Source: Bacteroidota bacterium
Lineage (GTDB): Bacteria; Bacteroidota; Bacteroidia; Chitinophagales; Chitinophagaceae
DNA: 64,000 nt
Assembly (NCBI GenBank): GCA_005882315.1
Contig: VBAR01000001.1
Span: 941,736 to 1,005,735 of the forward strand
Reading direction: 5' to 3'
The notes beneath the pieces are model-generated. The model saw only the letters and a program-made list of their open reading frames with translations. It searched no databases and was not told the origin of the DNA. This document shows, piece after piece, positions 44,622 to 53,679 of this stretch (position 1 is the first letter of the stretch; each line of letters starts with the position of its first letter). A program made the position numbers and the translations under genes.

Positions 44622-45804
44622 CGTAAGGTTGTTCTCTTTTAGCTAAAGTAGTCTTTTGTAAAAATTTATTTTTCCATGCTACAAATGCAGCAACGATCAT
44701 CAGTAAAATTAATAATGCGAACCCTGTTGACAGGTTTATTTTTTCGGAGATAAATCCCATTAGTGAAGGGCCTGCAAGGAACCCGATCAATCCACCGGTG
44801 GTTACCATTGCAAATCCTTCTACTGAACTTACACCAGGAATATTTGCAGATGCACTGAACAGTACAGGAACAATACAACAACAGCCAAAGCCTATCAGCA
44901 CATAGCCAGCAATAGCAGGAATTACAGAAGATGCAAACACAACTATACAAAATCCAGCGGCCGCAACTAATGCCCCTGTTATTACTACTTTCTTACTTCC
45001 GTATCTTGAAATAATACTGTCACCATTCAATCTGCCAATCGTCATTGCAATAGCAAAGCCTGTATAACCCAACCCGGTAAATTTTTCTGCGCCGTGCAAT
45101 GATTCCTTTAAATAGATAGCACTCCAGTCGGCTACACATCCTTCTGCCATAAAAACCACCATGCAAATAAATGAAATACCCAAAATTGTTACAGATGGAA
45201 GTTTTAATCCCGAACTTGTATGAAGAATAATTGTATGAGCCAATAAATATTTCTGACTGGAAAGAATCACTGCGGTCACAAATACAGCAACAATAACGAT
45301 CTGCCAACCCGATGGTATGCCGCTCCAGAAAAAAAGTGCCGTAAGCCCGGTACTGATACCACCACCCAGGCTGTACATTCCATGACAGGTACTCATCAAT
45401 CGCCGGTTATATTTTTTTTCCAGGATAGTTACAGTTGTGTTGGTGGATACGCCATTTAAAAACCCGGTAATACCAAATAAGTATAAACAGACCCACAACA
45501 TCACCCTGTTTACTGCATTTACCTGGAGTATCATTAACAGCGCATAAAATATATAACCCCATGCCATCCATTTGCCGGCAGAAACTTTGCTAAATATTTT
45601 TGTACTAAGAAATACTCCTGTCAATGCTCCTAAAGGCCCGAGTAATAAAGACAAACCTAAACTCCCATCTGTAAAATGCAATCTTTCTTTAATAGAAGGA
45701 ATAGCTACGAGCCATATTCCAAAAAGCATGCTGCTGGTAGCAAATAAAAAACCAACAGCAAAAGAAGGTTTGTTTTTAAAAAAAGAGAATGTGTTTTTAA
45801 TCAT
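44605..45804 (-). CDS. Major facilitator superfamily transporter (YbjJ-like)
   Basis: A 399-residue integral membrane protein with about 12 hydrophobic segments. The N-terminal half carries FAVGFLFATSSMLFGIWLVAIPSIKERLHFTDGSLGLSLL and, in the 2-3 region, a loop ending SKVSAGKWMAWG; the STCHGMYSLGGGIS segment is typical of the YbjJ/FucP-related branch. No substrate can be assigned. It is translationally coupled to the HAD phosphatase through a 17-base overlap. The promoter would lie in the 24 bases to the LOG gene or upstream of that gene, so it may form one transcript with LOG. Confidence 0.87.
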   Translation of the reverse strand: MIKNTFSFFKNKPSFAVGFLFATSSMLFGIWLVAIPSIKERLHFTDGSLGLSLLLGPLGALTGVFLSTKIFSKVSAGKWMAWGYIFYALLMILQVNAVNRVMLWVCLYLFGITGFLNGVSTNTTVTILEKKYNRRLMSTCHGMYSLGGGISTGLTALFFWSGIPSGWQIVIVAVFVTAVILSSQKYLLAHTIILHTSSGLKLPSVTILGISFICMVVFMAEGCVADWSAIYLKESLHGAEKFTGLGYTGFAIAMTIGRLNGDSIISRYGSKKVVITGALVAAAGFCIVVFASSVIPAIAGYVLIGFGCCCIVPVLFSASANIPGVSSVEGFAMVTTGGLIGFLAGPSLMGFISEKINLSTGFALLILLMIVAAFVAWKNKFLQKTTLAKREQPYDEQIY

Positions 45805-45828
45805 CGGTTCAAAATAGTTTCTTAGGCA

Positions 45829-46560
45829 TTATCTTTTTTCTAATAACCACCACATTCTTTTTCTTGGCATCACCTTATAATTGAGTTTGACGTATGAAAA
45901 AATATGCTGCATTGCTTCGTCAATATCATCTGTTAATAAAACAAGTGAGAGGTCTTCTTTACTGATAGCTTCTTTCCTGGCCATATGCTGCAGGTAATCC
46001 CACAGTTCAGTATAATATTCTTTTCCAAACAATACAACCGGAAACTGAGTGATTGTTTTGGTTTGGATCAATGTCAATGTCTCAAATAATTCATCCATGG
46101 TGCCGAAGCCACCCGGCATAATGATAAATGCATAAGAATATTTTGAAAGCAGCACCTTCCTTACAAAGAAATGTTCAAAGGTTATCCATTTCGTCATATA
46201 AGGATTTGGCTTTTGCTCAAATGGAAGCTGGATATTGCAACCAACTGATGGACCCCCGCTTTCAAATGCACCGCGGTTAGCGGCTTCCATAATACCCGGT
46301 CCGCCGCCAGTCATTACTGTAAAGCCGGATGCGGCAATTCGTTTACCAAACTCCCTTGCTATTTCATAATAAGGATGGCCTTCTTTAAATCTTGCTGAAC
46401 CAAATACTGTAATACAAGGCCCGACAAAATGCAGTGACCGGAATCCTTTTAAAAGCTGCCAGAATACCCGAACAGCAAAGCCAAATTCAAAACTCCGGCT
46501 TTTTGGACCGTCAAGATATACATGTGATTTGGCTGGAATAATTTTTTCGGGATCGGGCAT
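45829..46560 (-). CDS. LOG-family protein (TIGR00730, nucleoside 5'-monophosphate phosphoribohydrolase type)
   Basis: A 243-residue Rossmann-fold protein. I choose the ATG at 46560 (MPDPEKIIPAK) in preference to an upstream one that adds ten aromatic residues. Landmarks are FGSARFKEGHPYY, VMTGGGPGIMEAANRGAFE and the catalytic PGGFGTMDELFETLT motif of LOG enzymes, which remove ribose 5-phosphate from nucleoside monophosphates. The longer N-terminus than plant LOG is typical of the type found widely in bacteria. Cellular role in bacteria is still loosely defined. Confidence 0.88.
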   Translation of the reverse strand: MPDPEKIIPAKSHVYLDGPKSRSFEFGFAVRVFWQLLKGFRSLHFVGPCITVFGSARFKEGHPYYEIAREFGKRIAASGFTVMTGGGPGIMEAANRGAFESGGPSVGCNIQLPFEQKPNPYMTKWITFEHFFVRKVLLSKYSYAFIIMPGGFGTMDELFETLTLIQTKTITQFPVVLFGKEYYTELWDYLQHMARKEAISKEDLSLVLLTDDIDEAMQHIFSYVKLNYKVMPRKRMWWLLEKR

Positions 46561-46647
46561 AAAAATTTTTATAAAATAAAAATAGAACAAATAACAGCAA
46601 CTGCATTCTTTAAAATTCCTGTAACTTGTTCGCCTGAAAAAAAATTT

Positions 46648-47415
46648 ATGCGTATCATATCTTACAATGTAAACGGCATCAGGGCCGCTATTAAAAAAGG
46701 TTTTATTGATTGGCTAAAAACAAACCCGGCTGATGTCATTTGCGTACAGGAAACAAAAGCATCGCAGGGCGATGTGGATATAAAACAAATTGAAGCATTA
46801 GGTTATCATCACTATTGGTATAGTGCCCAAAAAAAAGGTTACAGTGGCGTAGCTGTGTTTAGCAAAATAAAACCTGATAAAGTGGAATATGGTAATGGCA
46901 ATCAAGTCAGTGATGATGAAGGCCGTGTGATACAACTTTTATTTAAAGATATTTTAGTGATAAACGCCTATTTTCCAAGTGGCACCAGTGGCGATATAAG
47001 ACAGACTTTCAAATATCAGTGGTTAGATGAATTTCATATATGGATAAACAAATTGAAAAAGAAGCAACCGAAACTGATCTTATGTGGTGATTATAATATT
47101 GCACATAAGGAAATAGATATACATGATCCGAAAGGGAATAAAAAAAGCAGTGGGTTCCTGCCGGAAGAAAGAGAATGGTTAACAAATTTTTTAGGTGGCG
47201 GCTGGATCGATACATTCCGTGAATTTCATCCGGAGCCTCACCGCTACAGCTGGTGGAGTCAACGTTTTCCTACTGTACGTTTAAATAACAAAGGCTGGCG
47301 CATTGATTACATAAATGTTACAGAGCCTCTGAAAAAACAATTAAAGGATGCTGAAATTTTTCCTGATGTAAAACATTCTGATCATTGTCCTGTATATCTT
47401 GAAATCAAAAATTAA
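46648..47415 (+). CDS. xth: Exodeoxyribonuclease III
   Basis: AP endonuclease/3'-5' exonuclease of 255 residues in base-excision repair. All family motifs are visible: RIISYNVNGIRAA, DVICVQETKA (metal-binding Glu), HYWYSAQKKGYSGVAVFSK, VINAYFPSG, LCGDYNIAHKEIDIHDP, RYSWWSQR, and the catalytic SDHCPVYLEI. It is followed after 2 bases by the DUF4286 gene, so the two probably form an operon. Confidence 0.95.
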   Translation: MRIISYNVNGIRAAIKKGFIDWLKTNPADVICVQETKASQGDVDIKQIEALGYHHYWYSAQKKGYSGVAVFSKIKPDKVEYGNGNQVSDDEGRVIQLLFKDILVINAYFPSGTSGDIRQTFKYQWLDEFHIWINKLKKKQPKLILCGDYNIAHKEIDIHDPKGNKKSSGFLPEEREWLTNFLGGGWIDTFREFHPEPHRYSWWSQRFPTVRLNNKGWRIDYINVTEPLKKQLKDAEIFPDVKHSDHCPVYLEIKN

Positions 47416-47417
47416 AG

Positions 47418-47723
47418 ATGATAATCTATAACATAACCATAAAAGCAGAAAACGCCATAGCAGCAGCATGGCTGCAATGGATGAAAGAAGAACATGTTCC
47501 TGATGTGGTCAATACCGGTTGTTTCAGCAATGCAACTATTCTCCGTTTAATAGAAGTAGATGATACCGATGGCCCCACTTATGCTATACAATATAAAGCT
47601 GAATCAAAGGCTGATTATAATCGCTACATACAACTGCATGCAGAAGCAATGAGAAAAAAAGTGTCAGATAAGTGGGGCGATCAAGTTGTAGCATTCCGCT
47701 CAGTTTTAGAAGTTGTGCATTGA
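47418..47723 (+). CDS. DUF4286-family protein
   Basis: A 101-residue protein of the conserved DUF4286 family of Bacteroidota: MIIYNITIKAENAIAAAWLQWMKEEHVPDVV at the start, TILRLIEVDD, YAIQYKAES and YIQLHAEAMRKKVSDKWGDQVVAFRSVLE. It has the pattern of a small ferredoxin-like (Dabb-like) alpha/beta fold. No catalytic residues are known. It is 2 bases after xth and is probably cotranscribed. Confidence 0.88.
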   Translation: MIIYNITIKAENAIAAAWLQWMKEEHVPDVVNTGCFSNATILRLIEVDDTDGPTYAIQYKAESKADYNRYIQLHAEAMRKKVSDKWGDQVVAFRSVLEVVH

Positions 47724-47951
47724 TTGTGCAAAAGATGGCATTTCGTTTTTTTAGTAAATTTTTCTTATACACCTGCGAAACCCGCAACAGGCCTGCATTT
47801 GCTTTGACGGTTCCGGAAACCCTTGCCAGTCAAGGCTTTTCATCGTTCAGGTAATTAATAAATGTTAATCATTAATTATTAATTCCGGCATAATCGTTGC
47901 CCCATGCGGGTTCTGCGGGATTCTACTGTGCCTAACTAAGCGATAAAAAAA
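47724..47951. other. Non-coding stretch between DUF4286 gene and HU promoter
   Basis: No gene seen. It contains a small hairpin CCTTG-CCAGT-CAAGG followed by CTTTT (47821-47839), and an AT-rich inverted repeat AATTAATAA/TTATTAATT (arms 47853-47861 and 47876-47884). Either could be the weak terminator of the xth operon. Confidence 0.35.
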
Positions 47952-47982
47952 TTTGGGTGCTATCGAAATCCTTCTACATTTG
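47952..47982 (+). promoter_or_regulatory. Predicted promoter of the HU gene
   Basis: TTTG at 47952-47955, spacer of 19 bases, and TACATTTG at 47975-47982: both match the Bacteroidota primary-sigma consensus at its usual spacing. The HU start lies 29 bases downstream. Confidence 0.75.
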
Positions 47983-48011
47983 TAGCTCACTAAATCATTA
48001 AATATTTTATT

Positions 48012-48281
48012 ATGAACAAAGCAGATTTGATCGAAAAAATTTCTGGCGATGCCGGTGTAACAAAGACACAGGCTAATGCTGCATTAGATTCTTTTGTTGA
48101 GGCTGTAACAAAATCATTGAAAGGCGGCGGGAAAGTCACACTTGTTGGATTTGGTACTTTCTCCGTTTCCAAAAGAAAAGCCCGTAAAGGACGTAACCCG
48201 CAAACAGGAGCAGAAATCACTATCAAAGCAAGAAAAGTTGCCCGCTTCAAAGCAGGTAAGGAACTTGCATCAAAACTCTAA
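48012..48281 (+). CDS. hup: HU-family DNA-binding protein
   Basis: Nucleoid protein HU of 89 residues. It has the full family pattern: [28 protein letters not shown] in the helical dimer part, [25 protein letters not shown] and [17 protein letters not shown] in the DNA-embracing arms. It has its own strong promoter and a rho-independent terminator directly after it. Confidence 0.97.
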   Translation: MNKADLIEKISGDAGVTKTQANAALDSFVEAVTKSLKGGGKVTLVGFGTFSVSKRKARKGRNPQTGAEITIKARKVARFKAGKELASKL

Positions 48282-48299
48282 TGACTTGCCACCACATTA

Positions 48300-48338
48300 A
48301 AAAAGCCTCAGTACTGCTTTCGTATCGGGGCTTTTTTA
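48300..48338 (+). terminator. Rho-independent terminator after HU
   Basis: Stem AAAAAAGCC (48300-48308) with GGCTTTTTT (48330-48338), GC core and T-run, 18 bases after the HU stop. Confidence 0.85.
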
Positions 48339-48380
48339 ATTCAGACAAAATCTATTCATTCAAAAAACAAATAAATAATC

Positions 48381-48497
48381 ATGGGAAGAGGAGATAAAAA
48401 AACAGCTAAAGGAAAACGTTTCAAAGGTTCTTTCGGTAAAAGCAGACCAGTTACAAAAAGTGCAGCTAAAAAAGCTGCTGCCAAAAAAACTAAGTAA
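48381..48497 (+). CDS. 30S ribosomal protein THX
   Basis: A 38-residue basic protein: MGRGDKKTAKGKRFKGSFGK followed by SRP and an Ala/Lys tail. The MGxGDKKTxxGKxFxGSxGKxRP pattern is that of bTHX, a small 30S protein known from Thermus and present in Bacteroidota. The Lys/Ala extension (about residues 24-38) is longer than in Thermus. It lies 40 bases after the HU terminator and is easily missed because of its size. Confidence 0.9.
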   Translation: MGRGDKKTAKGKRFKGSFGKSRPVTKSAAKKAAAKKTK

Positions 48498-48553
48498 GCT
48501 TATAAGAAATGGATACCAAGTAGAAGTACAATTTTTGTACTTCTACTTTATAC

Positions 48554-49198
48554 TTAAGGAGCTAATCGTTCTATTTTCCATGAACCATCATCTTCGAGTG
48601 TATATTGTATCCTGTCATGCAGTCGTCCGGGCCTTCCTTGCCAGAATTCAACTATAACCGGCCTCACAATATAACCACCCCAATGCGGTGGTCTTTTTAT
48701 ATCTGTGCTTTCCAGTTTATTTACCATCTCATTAAAATGTTCATCCAGCCAGTGGCGGTTTTCTATTACCTGGCTTTGAGGTGATGTCCATGCGCCGATC
48801 CTGCTTGCTTCAGGTCTGGATCTATAATACTCATCACTTTCCTTCTCACTCAGTTTTTCTACCAGTCCCGTTATTCTTACCTGCCGTTCCAGTTCTTTCC
48901 AGAAGAAAACAAGACATGCTTTTGGATTTTCTAAAAGTTGTTTGCCTTTATAGCTTTCATAATTCGTATAAAAGGAAAATCCCGTTTCATTAAAGTCTTT
49001 CAACAGAACAATTCTTGCTGAGGGAAAACCATCTGCAGAAGCAGTTGCAAGTGTCATTGCGTTAGGTTCATCAATCTGTGCTGCCAGTACTTCATTCCAC
49101 CATTCATGAAACTGCCCGACAGGTGTGGCTGCTACTTTATCTTCCAGTAACTGTTTTTGCGAGTAATCCCTTCGTATATCTGAAACCTTGTTATGCAT
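48554..49198 (-). CDS. pdxH: Pyridoxamine 5'-phosphate oxidase
   Basis: FMN-dependent oxidase of 214 residues that makes pyridoxal 5'-phosphate from the pyridoxamine or pyridoxine phosphate. Landmarks: PNAMTLATASADGFPSARIVLLKDF, FYTNYESYKGKQLLENPKACLVFFW (FMN site), RQVRITGLVEKL, YYRSRPEASRIGAWTSPQSQ, and the C-terminal GGYIVRPVIVEFWQGRPGRLHDRI. Upstream, CAAAATTA on the plus strand at 49217-49224 is an exact TAnnTTTG -7 element for this gene. Confidence 0.95.
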   Translation of the reverse strand: MHNKVSDIRRDYSQKQLLEDKVAATPVGQFHEWWNEVLAAQIDEPNAMTLATASADGFPSARIVLLKDFNETGFSFYTNYESYKGKQLLENPKACLVFFWKELERQVRITGLVEKLSEKESDEYYRSRPEASRIGAWTSPQSQVIENRHWLDEHFNEMVNKLESTDIKRPPHWGGYIVRPVIVEFWQGRPGRLHDRIQYTLEDDGSWKIERLAP

Positions 49199-49216
49199 GA
49201 GAATGTTTTACTCCTA

Positions 49217-49224
49217 CAAAATTA
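49217..49224 (-). promoter_or_regulatory. Bacteroidota -7 element of pdxH, TAATTTTG
   Basis: Exact TAnnTTTG match on the minus strand, 18 bases before the pdxH start. A TTTG lies 24 bases further upstream (49249-49252), longer than the optimal spacing. Confidence 0.45.
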
Positions 49225-49309
49225 AGTCATTGAACATGCAATAAACAACAAATGCCCTCTTTACAGGGCATTGTTTCTAATTAGTCAGGATGATTTTTGT
49301 CAGGTATAT

Positions 49310-50599
49310 CTAAGAAGGTTTATCAACTTGCTTTTTCAATTCATCTCTTTCTTCCTCCACCATATTAAGCATGCTTTCCAGTTCGCCTATCCGGCGGATC
49401 TGACCTTCCAGCTTTTTATTATTCTCAGATAAGAGTTGCAGGTCACGGGTAAGCTCTTCCATATAAGCAACTTTTTTCTGCAACTGCTGCCGTTGGAAAT
49501 TTGCTTCTTTCAGCTTCTCTTCAGTTTCTGTAAGTTCCCGGAAATATTGTTGCTTCTCATTCACGGCAGCTCCTAGTTTCATTTTTTGTTCTTCATAATC
49601 TTTGGTAAGACGGTAATGCGCTTCCTTTATATCCTCCAACTCCATACTCACCATCCGTGAAGTTGTTACTTGTACTTCCAGCTTGTGCATTTTATCCTGC
49701 AATACATTGAACTCCGTATAAGCATTATCCAGCATTGAAGTCATTTCCCTTGTTAGTGTTGCTTTCTGCTGAATGGAATTGATCTCATGTTCTTTATCAC
49801 TAAGCAGGTCTTTCAGTTTAGACAACTCAGAGTTTAGGGCTACATTCTCACTTAACATCTCCTTTTCCTTTTCTTCTTTTTCTTTTATAATATCTATCTG
49901 CTCCAGCAAGCGGCTGATTCGTTCATTCTCCTGTTTCAGGCTTTGTTGTGTCAGATTCAACTGGTCGTAATAGCTTTGCCCGGTTATTGTTCCTGTTGAA
50001 ACATTTTTTGCAGACTGCTCAAGCTCTGCTTTTGATTCTTTCAACTGCTTCTTCAATTCGCTGATTTCTATCTGCAGGATATTATTGTCTTCGTTTACTT
50101 CGTTCAGCTGTTTTTTAAGCTGATTGAATTCCTCAGTATTTACTGGCAAAGGTTTAGAAGCATTGCCTGATTCGGCTTTCAGTTTTTTTACTTCTTTGAT
50201 CCTTTCTTCTACTTCAATCTGAAGGATATTATTGTCTTCGACAGCTTCTTTCAATTGTTCCTGGAGTTTCGCAATTTCTTCATTCGACATTGAGGCTGTC
50301 CTTTGGCCTTTCATTTTCTTCATCTCCTTACTGCGTTCTTCTATTTCAATCTCATAGATCTTCAGGTTCTCTTCAGCATCATTCAACCGTTGACGCAGTT
50401 TACCTATTTCTCTTTCTTTCATTTCCATTTCACCTGCATATTTCAGGTTCATATCCACTTCAGCATGCATCCGCTGCTGAATCTCTTCACGAGACGGTGG
50501 GTCAGGCCTTTTTTTGCTGAGAAAAAAGTGGTGAAAGACAAAACCAAGCACAATTGCGCCTGATTGGAGGATGATTATTTCGGGTATGGTTAAATTCAT
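49310..50599 (-). CDS. Membrane-anchored long coiled-coil protein, function unknown
   Basis: A 429-residue protein. One N-terminal transmembrane segment (about residues 6-27, IIILQSGAIVLGFVFHHFF) is followed by nearly continuous heptad-rich, Glu/Lys-rich coiled coil from residue 40 to the end. The middle holds three similar units of about 45 residues with the pattern LKEAVEDNNILQIEVEERIKE or LNEVNEDNNILQIEISELKKQ, indicating internal duplication. I do not recognise a family; such proteins act as scaffolds or cell-shape and division factors. It stands alone between pdxH and pyrH on the same strand. Confidence 0.75.
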   Translation of the reverse strand: MNLTIPEIIILQSGAIVLGFVFHHFFLSKKRPDPPSREEIQQRMHAEVDMNLKYAGEMEMKEREIGKLRQRLNDAEENLKIYEIEIEERSKEMKKMKGQRTASMSNEEIAKLQEQLKEAVEDNNILQIEVEERIKEVKKLKAESGNASKPLPVNTEEFNQLKKQLNEVNEDNNILQIEISELKKQLKESKAELEQSAKNVSTGTITGQSYYDQLNLTQQSLKQENERISRLLEQIDIIKEKEEKEKEMLSENVALNSELSKLKDLLSDKEHEINSIQQKATLTREMTSMLDNAYTEFNVLQDKMHKLEVQVTTSRMVSMELEDIKEAHYRLTKDYEEQKMKLGAAVNEKQQYFRELTETEEKLKEANFQRQQLQKKVAYMEELTRDLQLLSENNKKLEGQIRRIGELESMLNMVEEERDELKKQVDKPS

Positions 50600-50732
50600 A
50601 AACAGTAGCAGTAACGGAAGCTAAGTAAAAATCACAAATCGTCGGTGGTTAGTTCTTCACAGAATTGCCTGTTAAAAACAACCACAAGATAGAAAACTGA
50701 CTACAATAAAGAATAGCAAATCTACGGGGTAA

Positions 50733-51449
50733 TTATCCCTTAACCAGGGTGCCTACTTTTTCTCCGCCCACTACACGGCGCAGATTACCAGGCTTGTTCA
50801 TATTGAAAACGATAATAGGTAATTCGTTTTCCATGCACAGTGTAAAGGCGGTCATGTCCATCACCTTTAAGTTTTTATCAATGCATTCTTTGAAACTGAT
50901 AACGCCATACTTAGTAGCAGTTGGGTCTTTTTCCGGATCGGCTGTGTAAATGCCATCTACCCTTGTGCCTTTTAATATAACCTCTGCATTTATTTCAATG
51001 GCTCTGAGAGAGCCTGCTGTGTCTGTAGTAAAATAAGGATTACCAGTGCCTGCACCGAAGATCACCACTCTTCCTTTCTCAACGTGACGGATGGCTCGGC
51101 GACGGATATAAGGTTCGGCGATCTGTTCCATCTTTATTGCACTGAGCAATCTTGTGTAAACACCAATCCTTTCCAATCCAGCCTGTAATGCCATACCATT
51201 GATAACGGTGGCAAGCATACCCATATAATCTCCATGTGCCCGTTCAATTCCGGTTTCGGCTTCATTCATACCGCGGTAAATATTTCCGCCGCCGATTACA
51301 ATTGCCACTTGTACACCCAGATCTGTCAATTCTTTTATATCCTTTGCATATTGCGAAATAACATCGGTATCGAATCCGAAGCTTTTATTCTCTCCCATCA
51401 GGGCTTCTCCGGATAATTTGAGCAGGACACGTTTGTATTTGGGCAGCAT
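50733..51449 (-). CDS. pyrH: UMP kinase
   Basis: Amino-acid-kinase-fold UMP kinase of 238 residues, UMP to UDP in pyrimidine synthesis. Visible motifs: [28 protein letters not shown], the UMP-site region [42 protein letters not shown] and the terminal [17 protein letters not shown] weak -7 element with one mismatch (TATCTTCG) is seen about 30 bases upstream. It is the first gene seen of its transcript; frr, often next to pyrH, is not adjacent here. Confidence 0.96.
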   Translation of the reverse strand: MLPKYKRVLLKLSGEALMGENKSFGFDTDVISQYAKDIKELTDLGVQVAIVIGGGNIYRGMNEAETGIERAHGDYMGMLATVINGMALQAGLERIGVYTRLLSAIKMEQIAEPYIRRRAIRHVEKGRVVIFGAGTGNPYFTTDTAGSLRAIEINAEVILKGTRVDGIYTADPEKDPTATKYGVISFKECIDKNLKVMDMTAFTLCMENELPIIVFNMNKPGNLRRVVGGEKVGTLVKG

Positions 51450-51601
51450 AAGAAAACTGATTTTTTTTGCGTTGCGAAGATAGGGATTTGCAGTATTAAG
51501 GAATCCGATTACTGGAATTGCGGGACTGTTTGACGCTGTTTATTTTATTTGTTCAGGCTCCATCTAAAAACATTCTACATTTATATTCTAATATAAAAAC
51601 T

Positions 51602-52504
51602 ATGTTTCTAATTATCGTTGGTATCATTCTCATTATTGCAGGATTTGCTATCCGTTCGGTTGATAATATCCACCAATATAGCCGGCCTCTGCGATTGGTT
51701 GGGTTGCTGGTTATAGTTATTGGTATTGCGAGCAGTTGTTTCATACAAATAGGTCCGGGCCAGGTAGGTGTAAAAAAACTATTTGGTAAAATACAACCCA
51801 CTGTACTGGAAAGTGGTTTAAGTTTTATAAACCCATTATATGATGTAGAAAAAGTAGATATAAAAACACAGAACTACACTATGAGCGGAGTACATGATGA
51901 AGGTGTTAAAAGCGGCGATGATGCTATGCGGGTATTAACAGCGGACGGACTTGAAGTTACAATTGATCTTACTGTTTTATTCCGGGTAAATAAATCGGAA
52001 GCCCCAAGGTTACTCAGGGAAACAGGAAGCGATTTCCAGGAAAAAATTGTACGGCCTATTGCCCGCACGAAAATCCGTGATAATGCTGTTTATTATGATG
52101 CCATCTCTTTATACTCTTCAAAAAGAGATGAGTTTCAAAACCGCATTTATAAAACGATTGATGATGAGTTTACGAAAAGGGGTTTACAACTGGAGAATTT
52201 ACTGGTAAGAAATATTACATTGCCCGCATCAGTAAAAGCGGTAATTGAACAAAAAATAAATGCAGAACAGGATGCGCAGAAAATGCAATTTGTGTTACAA
52301 AAAGAAAAACAGGAAGCGGAGCGTAAAAGAGTAGAGGCCCAGGGTATATCGGATTACCAACGGATAATTAATATCGGGCTTACAGATAATCAGCTACAGT
52401 ATGAGCAGATTAAAGCGATGAAAGAAATCGCACTTTCACAAAATGCAAAAATAATCGTCATGGGAAAGGGCAATACCCCCGTTATTCTTGATACAAAAAA
52501 CTAA
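51602..52504 (+). CDS. Prohibitin-family SPFH membrane protein
   Basis: A 300-residue SPFH protein. I choose the ATG at 51602, which starts the hydrophobic hairpin MFLIIVGIILIIAGFAI; the longer frame adds 28 codons. Two N-terminal membrane segments (about 2-17 and 31-50) are followed by the SPFH/band-7 domain (QIGPGQVGVKKLFGKIQPTVLESGLSFINP, VTIDLTVLFRVN, EKIVRPIARTKIRDNAVYY), then the coiled-coil with NAEQDAQKMQFVLQKEKQEAERKRVEAQG. It should form large ring assemblies in the inner membrane, probably with membrane proteases. It is followed by a Dabb-like gene. Confidence 0.9.
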   Translation: MFLIIVGIILIIAGFAIRSVDNIHQYSRPLRLVGLLVIVIGIASSCFIQIGPGQVGVKKLFGKIQPTVLESGLSFINPLYDVEKVDIKTQNYTMSGVHDEGVKSGDDAMRVLTADGLEVTIDLTVLFRVNKSEAPRLLRETGSDFQEKIVRPIARTKIRDNAVYYDAISLYSSKRDEFQNRIYKTIDDEFTKRGLQLENLLVRNITLPASVKAVIEQKINAEQDAQKMQFVLQKEKQEAERKRVEAQGISDYQRIINIGLTDNQLQYEQIKAMKEIALSQNAKIIVMGKGNTPVILDTKN

Positions 52505-52515
52505 TCAGGTTAATT

Positions 52516-52821
52516 ATGTTTATTCATCATGTTTATTTCTGGTTGAACAATCCCCACAATGACGCTGATAAAAAAAGCTTAATTGATGGATTGAAAAAAC
52601 TTTCCAAAATCAGCACTATCAAATCATTTTATATCGGTATGCCCGCCGATACCCGCCGTGATGTGATAGACAGCAGTTACTCTATTTCATGGTTATTGTT
52701 TTTTGACAATGCTGCCGACCAGGATAGTTATCAAACTGATCCAATTCACTTAGAGTTTGTAAAAACATGCAAGCATCTTTGGAAAAAAGTAACTGTATAC
52801 GATACAGTAAATGTTTTATGA
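52516..52821 (+). CDS. Dabb-family (stress-responsive alpha/beta barrel) protein
   Basis: A 101-residue protein with the Dabb pattern: MFIHHVYFWLNNPHNDADKKSLIDGLKKLSKI, FYIGMPADTRRDVIDSSYSISWLLFFDNAADQDSYQTDPIHLEFV. The paired histidines HHVYFW at the start and PIHLEF near the end are the conserved features of this dimeric ferredoxin-like fold. Function is unknown. Its stop overlaps the convergent methyltransferase stop by 6 bases. Confidence 0.85.
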   Translation: MFIHHVYFWLNNPHNDADKKSLIDGLKKLSKISTIKSFYIGMPADTRRDVIDSSYSISWLLFFDNAADQDSYQTDPIHLEFVKTCKHLWKKVTVYDTVNVL

Positions 52822-53616
52822 TTTAACTGCCTTCAGTGAATAGACCATCGGCAGTTTTCCTTCCATTCCTTTTATATGCCATTTGCCTTTTTCTGTTTCA
52901 ACTGTATTTCTGAAACAAGGATAGGGTGAGTACATATGCTCATTAAAGAATTCAATTTTTAATCCTGTAGCTACCAATGCATTCAATACTTCACTTATGC
53001 TATGGTTCCAACTATATTCTTTTCCTTTTATATCTGCATTCCGGTCAGTATAGGTTCCTTCATTTTCAGTTACTATCACTTCCTGGTTTTCGTATGCATA
53101 TTTGATATGAGTAAAATCATCATCAAACATCCACATCACCGGGTGAAACTCGGCTATATAGAAAAACCCATCCGGTTTCATTCGTTGGGCAATCATTTTG
53201 GCCCAGGGTTTTAAATCCGGCAGCCAACCAATAGTTCCATAAGAAGTAAAAACAATATCGAATTGCTCTTTTATATATTCAGAAGTATCCAGAACATTAC
53301 AGCAAACGAATTTCGCATCCAGCTTTAGTTCATCATTTATTTCCTGTGCAAGTTTGATTGCACCATCACTTAAATCAATGCCGGTGCATTTTGCACCCAT
53401 ACGACTGAAGTTTAAGGTGTCCATTCCAAAATGGCACTGCAGGTGCAGCAGTGATTTGCCTTTTACATCACCTATTTCATTCAATTCTATTGGTGTTAAA
53501 ACATTTTCGCCTGCCTTAAATGCAGCAAGGTTATAAAACTCTGAATCTTTGTGAACTGCGGTTCGTTGGTTCCAGAGGTTTTTATTTGCTTCAAAATACT
53601 GATTGTGATCTTCCAT
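52816..53616 (-). CDS. Class I SAM-dependent methyltransferase
   Basis: A 266-residue methyltransferase. Motif I is LLHLQCHFGMDTLNFSRMGAKCTGIDLSDGAIKLA, motif II ICCNVLDT-like (KFVCCNVLDTSEYIKEQFDIVFTSYG), and a post-motif region GWLPDLKPWAKMIAQRMKPDGFFYIAEFHP. The N-terminus (YFEANKNLWNQRTAVHKDSEFY) is typical of the small-molecule methyltransferases common in Bacteroidota. The substrate is not evident. A terminator (53628-53654) separates it from the EF-Ts gene, so it is transcribed on its own. Confidence 0.85.
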   Translation of the reverse strand: MEDHNQYFEANKNLWNQRTAVHKDSEFYNLAAFKAGENVLTPIELNEIGDVKGKSLLHLQCHFGMDTLNFSRMGAKCTGIDLSDGAIKLAQEINDELKLDAKFVCCNVLDTSEYIKEQFDIVFTSYGTIGWLPDLKPWAKMIAQRMKPDGFFYIAEFHPVMWMFDDDFTHIKYAYENQEVIVTENEGTYTDRNADIKGKEYSWNHSISEVLNALVATGLKIEFFNEHMYSPYPCFRNTVETEKGKWHIKGMEGKLPMVYSLKAVKS

Positions 53617-53627
53617 CTTATAAAATT

Positions 53628-53654
53628 AAAAAAGGGAACCGAATTGGCTCCCTT
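53628..53654 (-). terminator. Rho-independent terminator of the ribosomal operon after tsf
   Basis: On the minus strand: AAGGGAGCC, loop AATTC, GGTTCCCTTTTTT. An 8-of-9 pair stem with a run of six T, starting about 26 bases after the tsf stop. Confidence 0.85.
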
Positions 53655-53679
53655 GAATTATTTAAAGAAATAATTATTA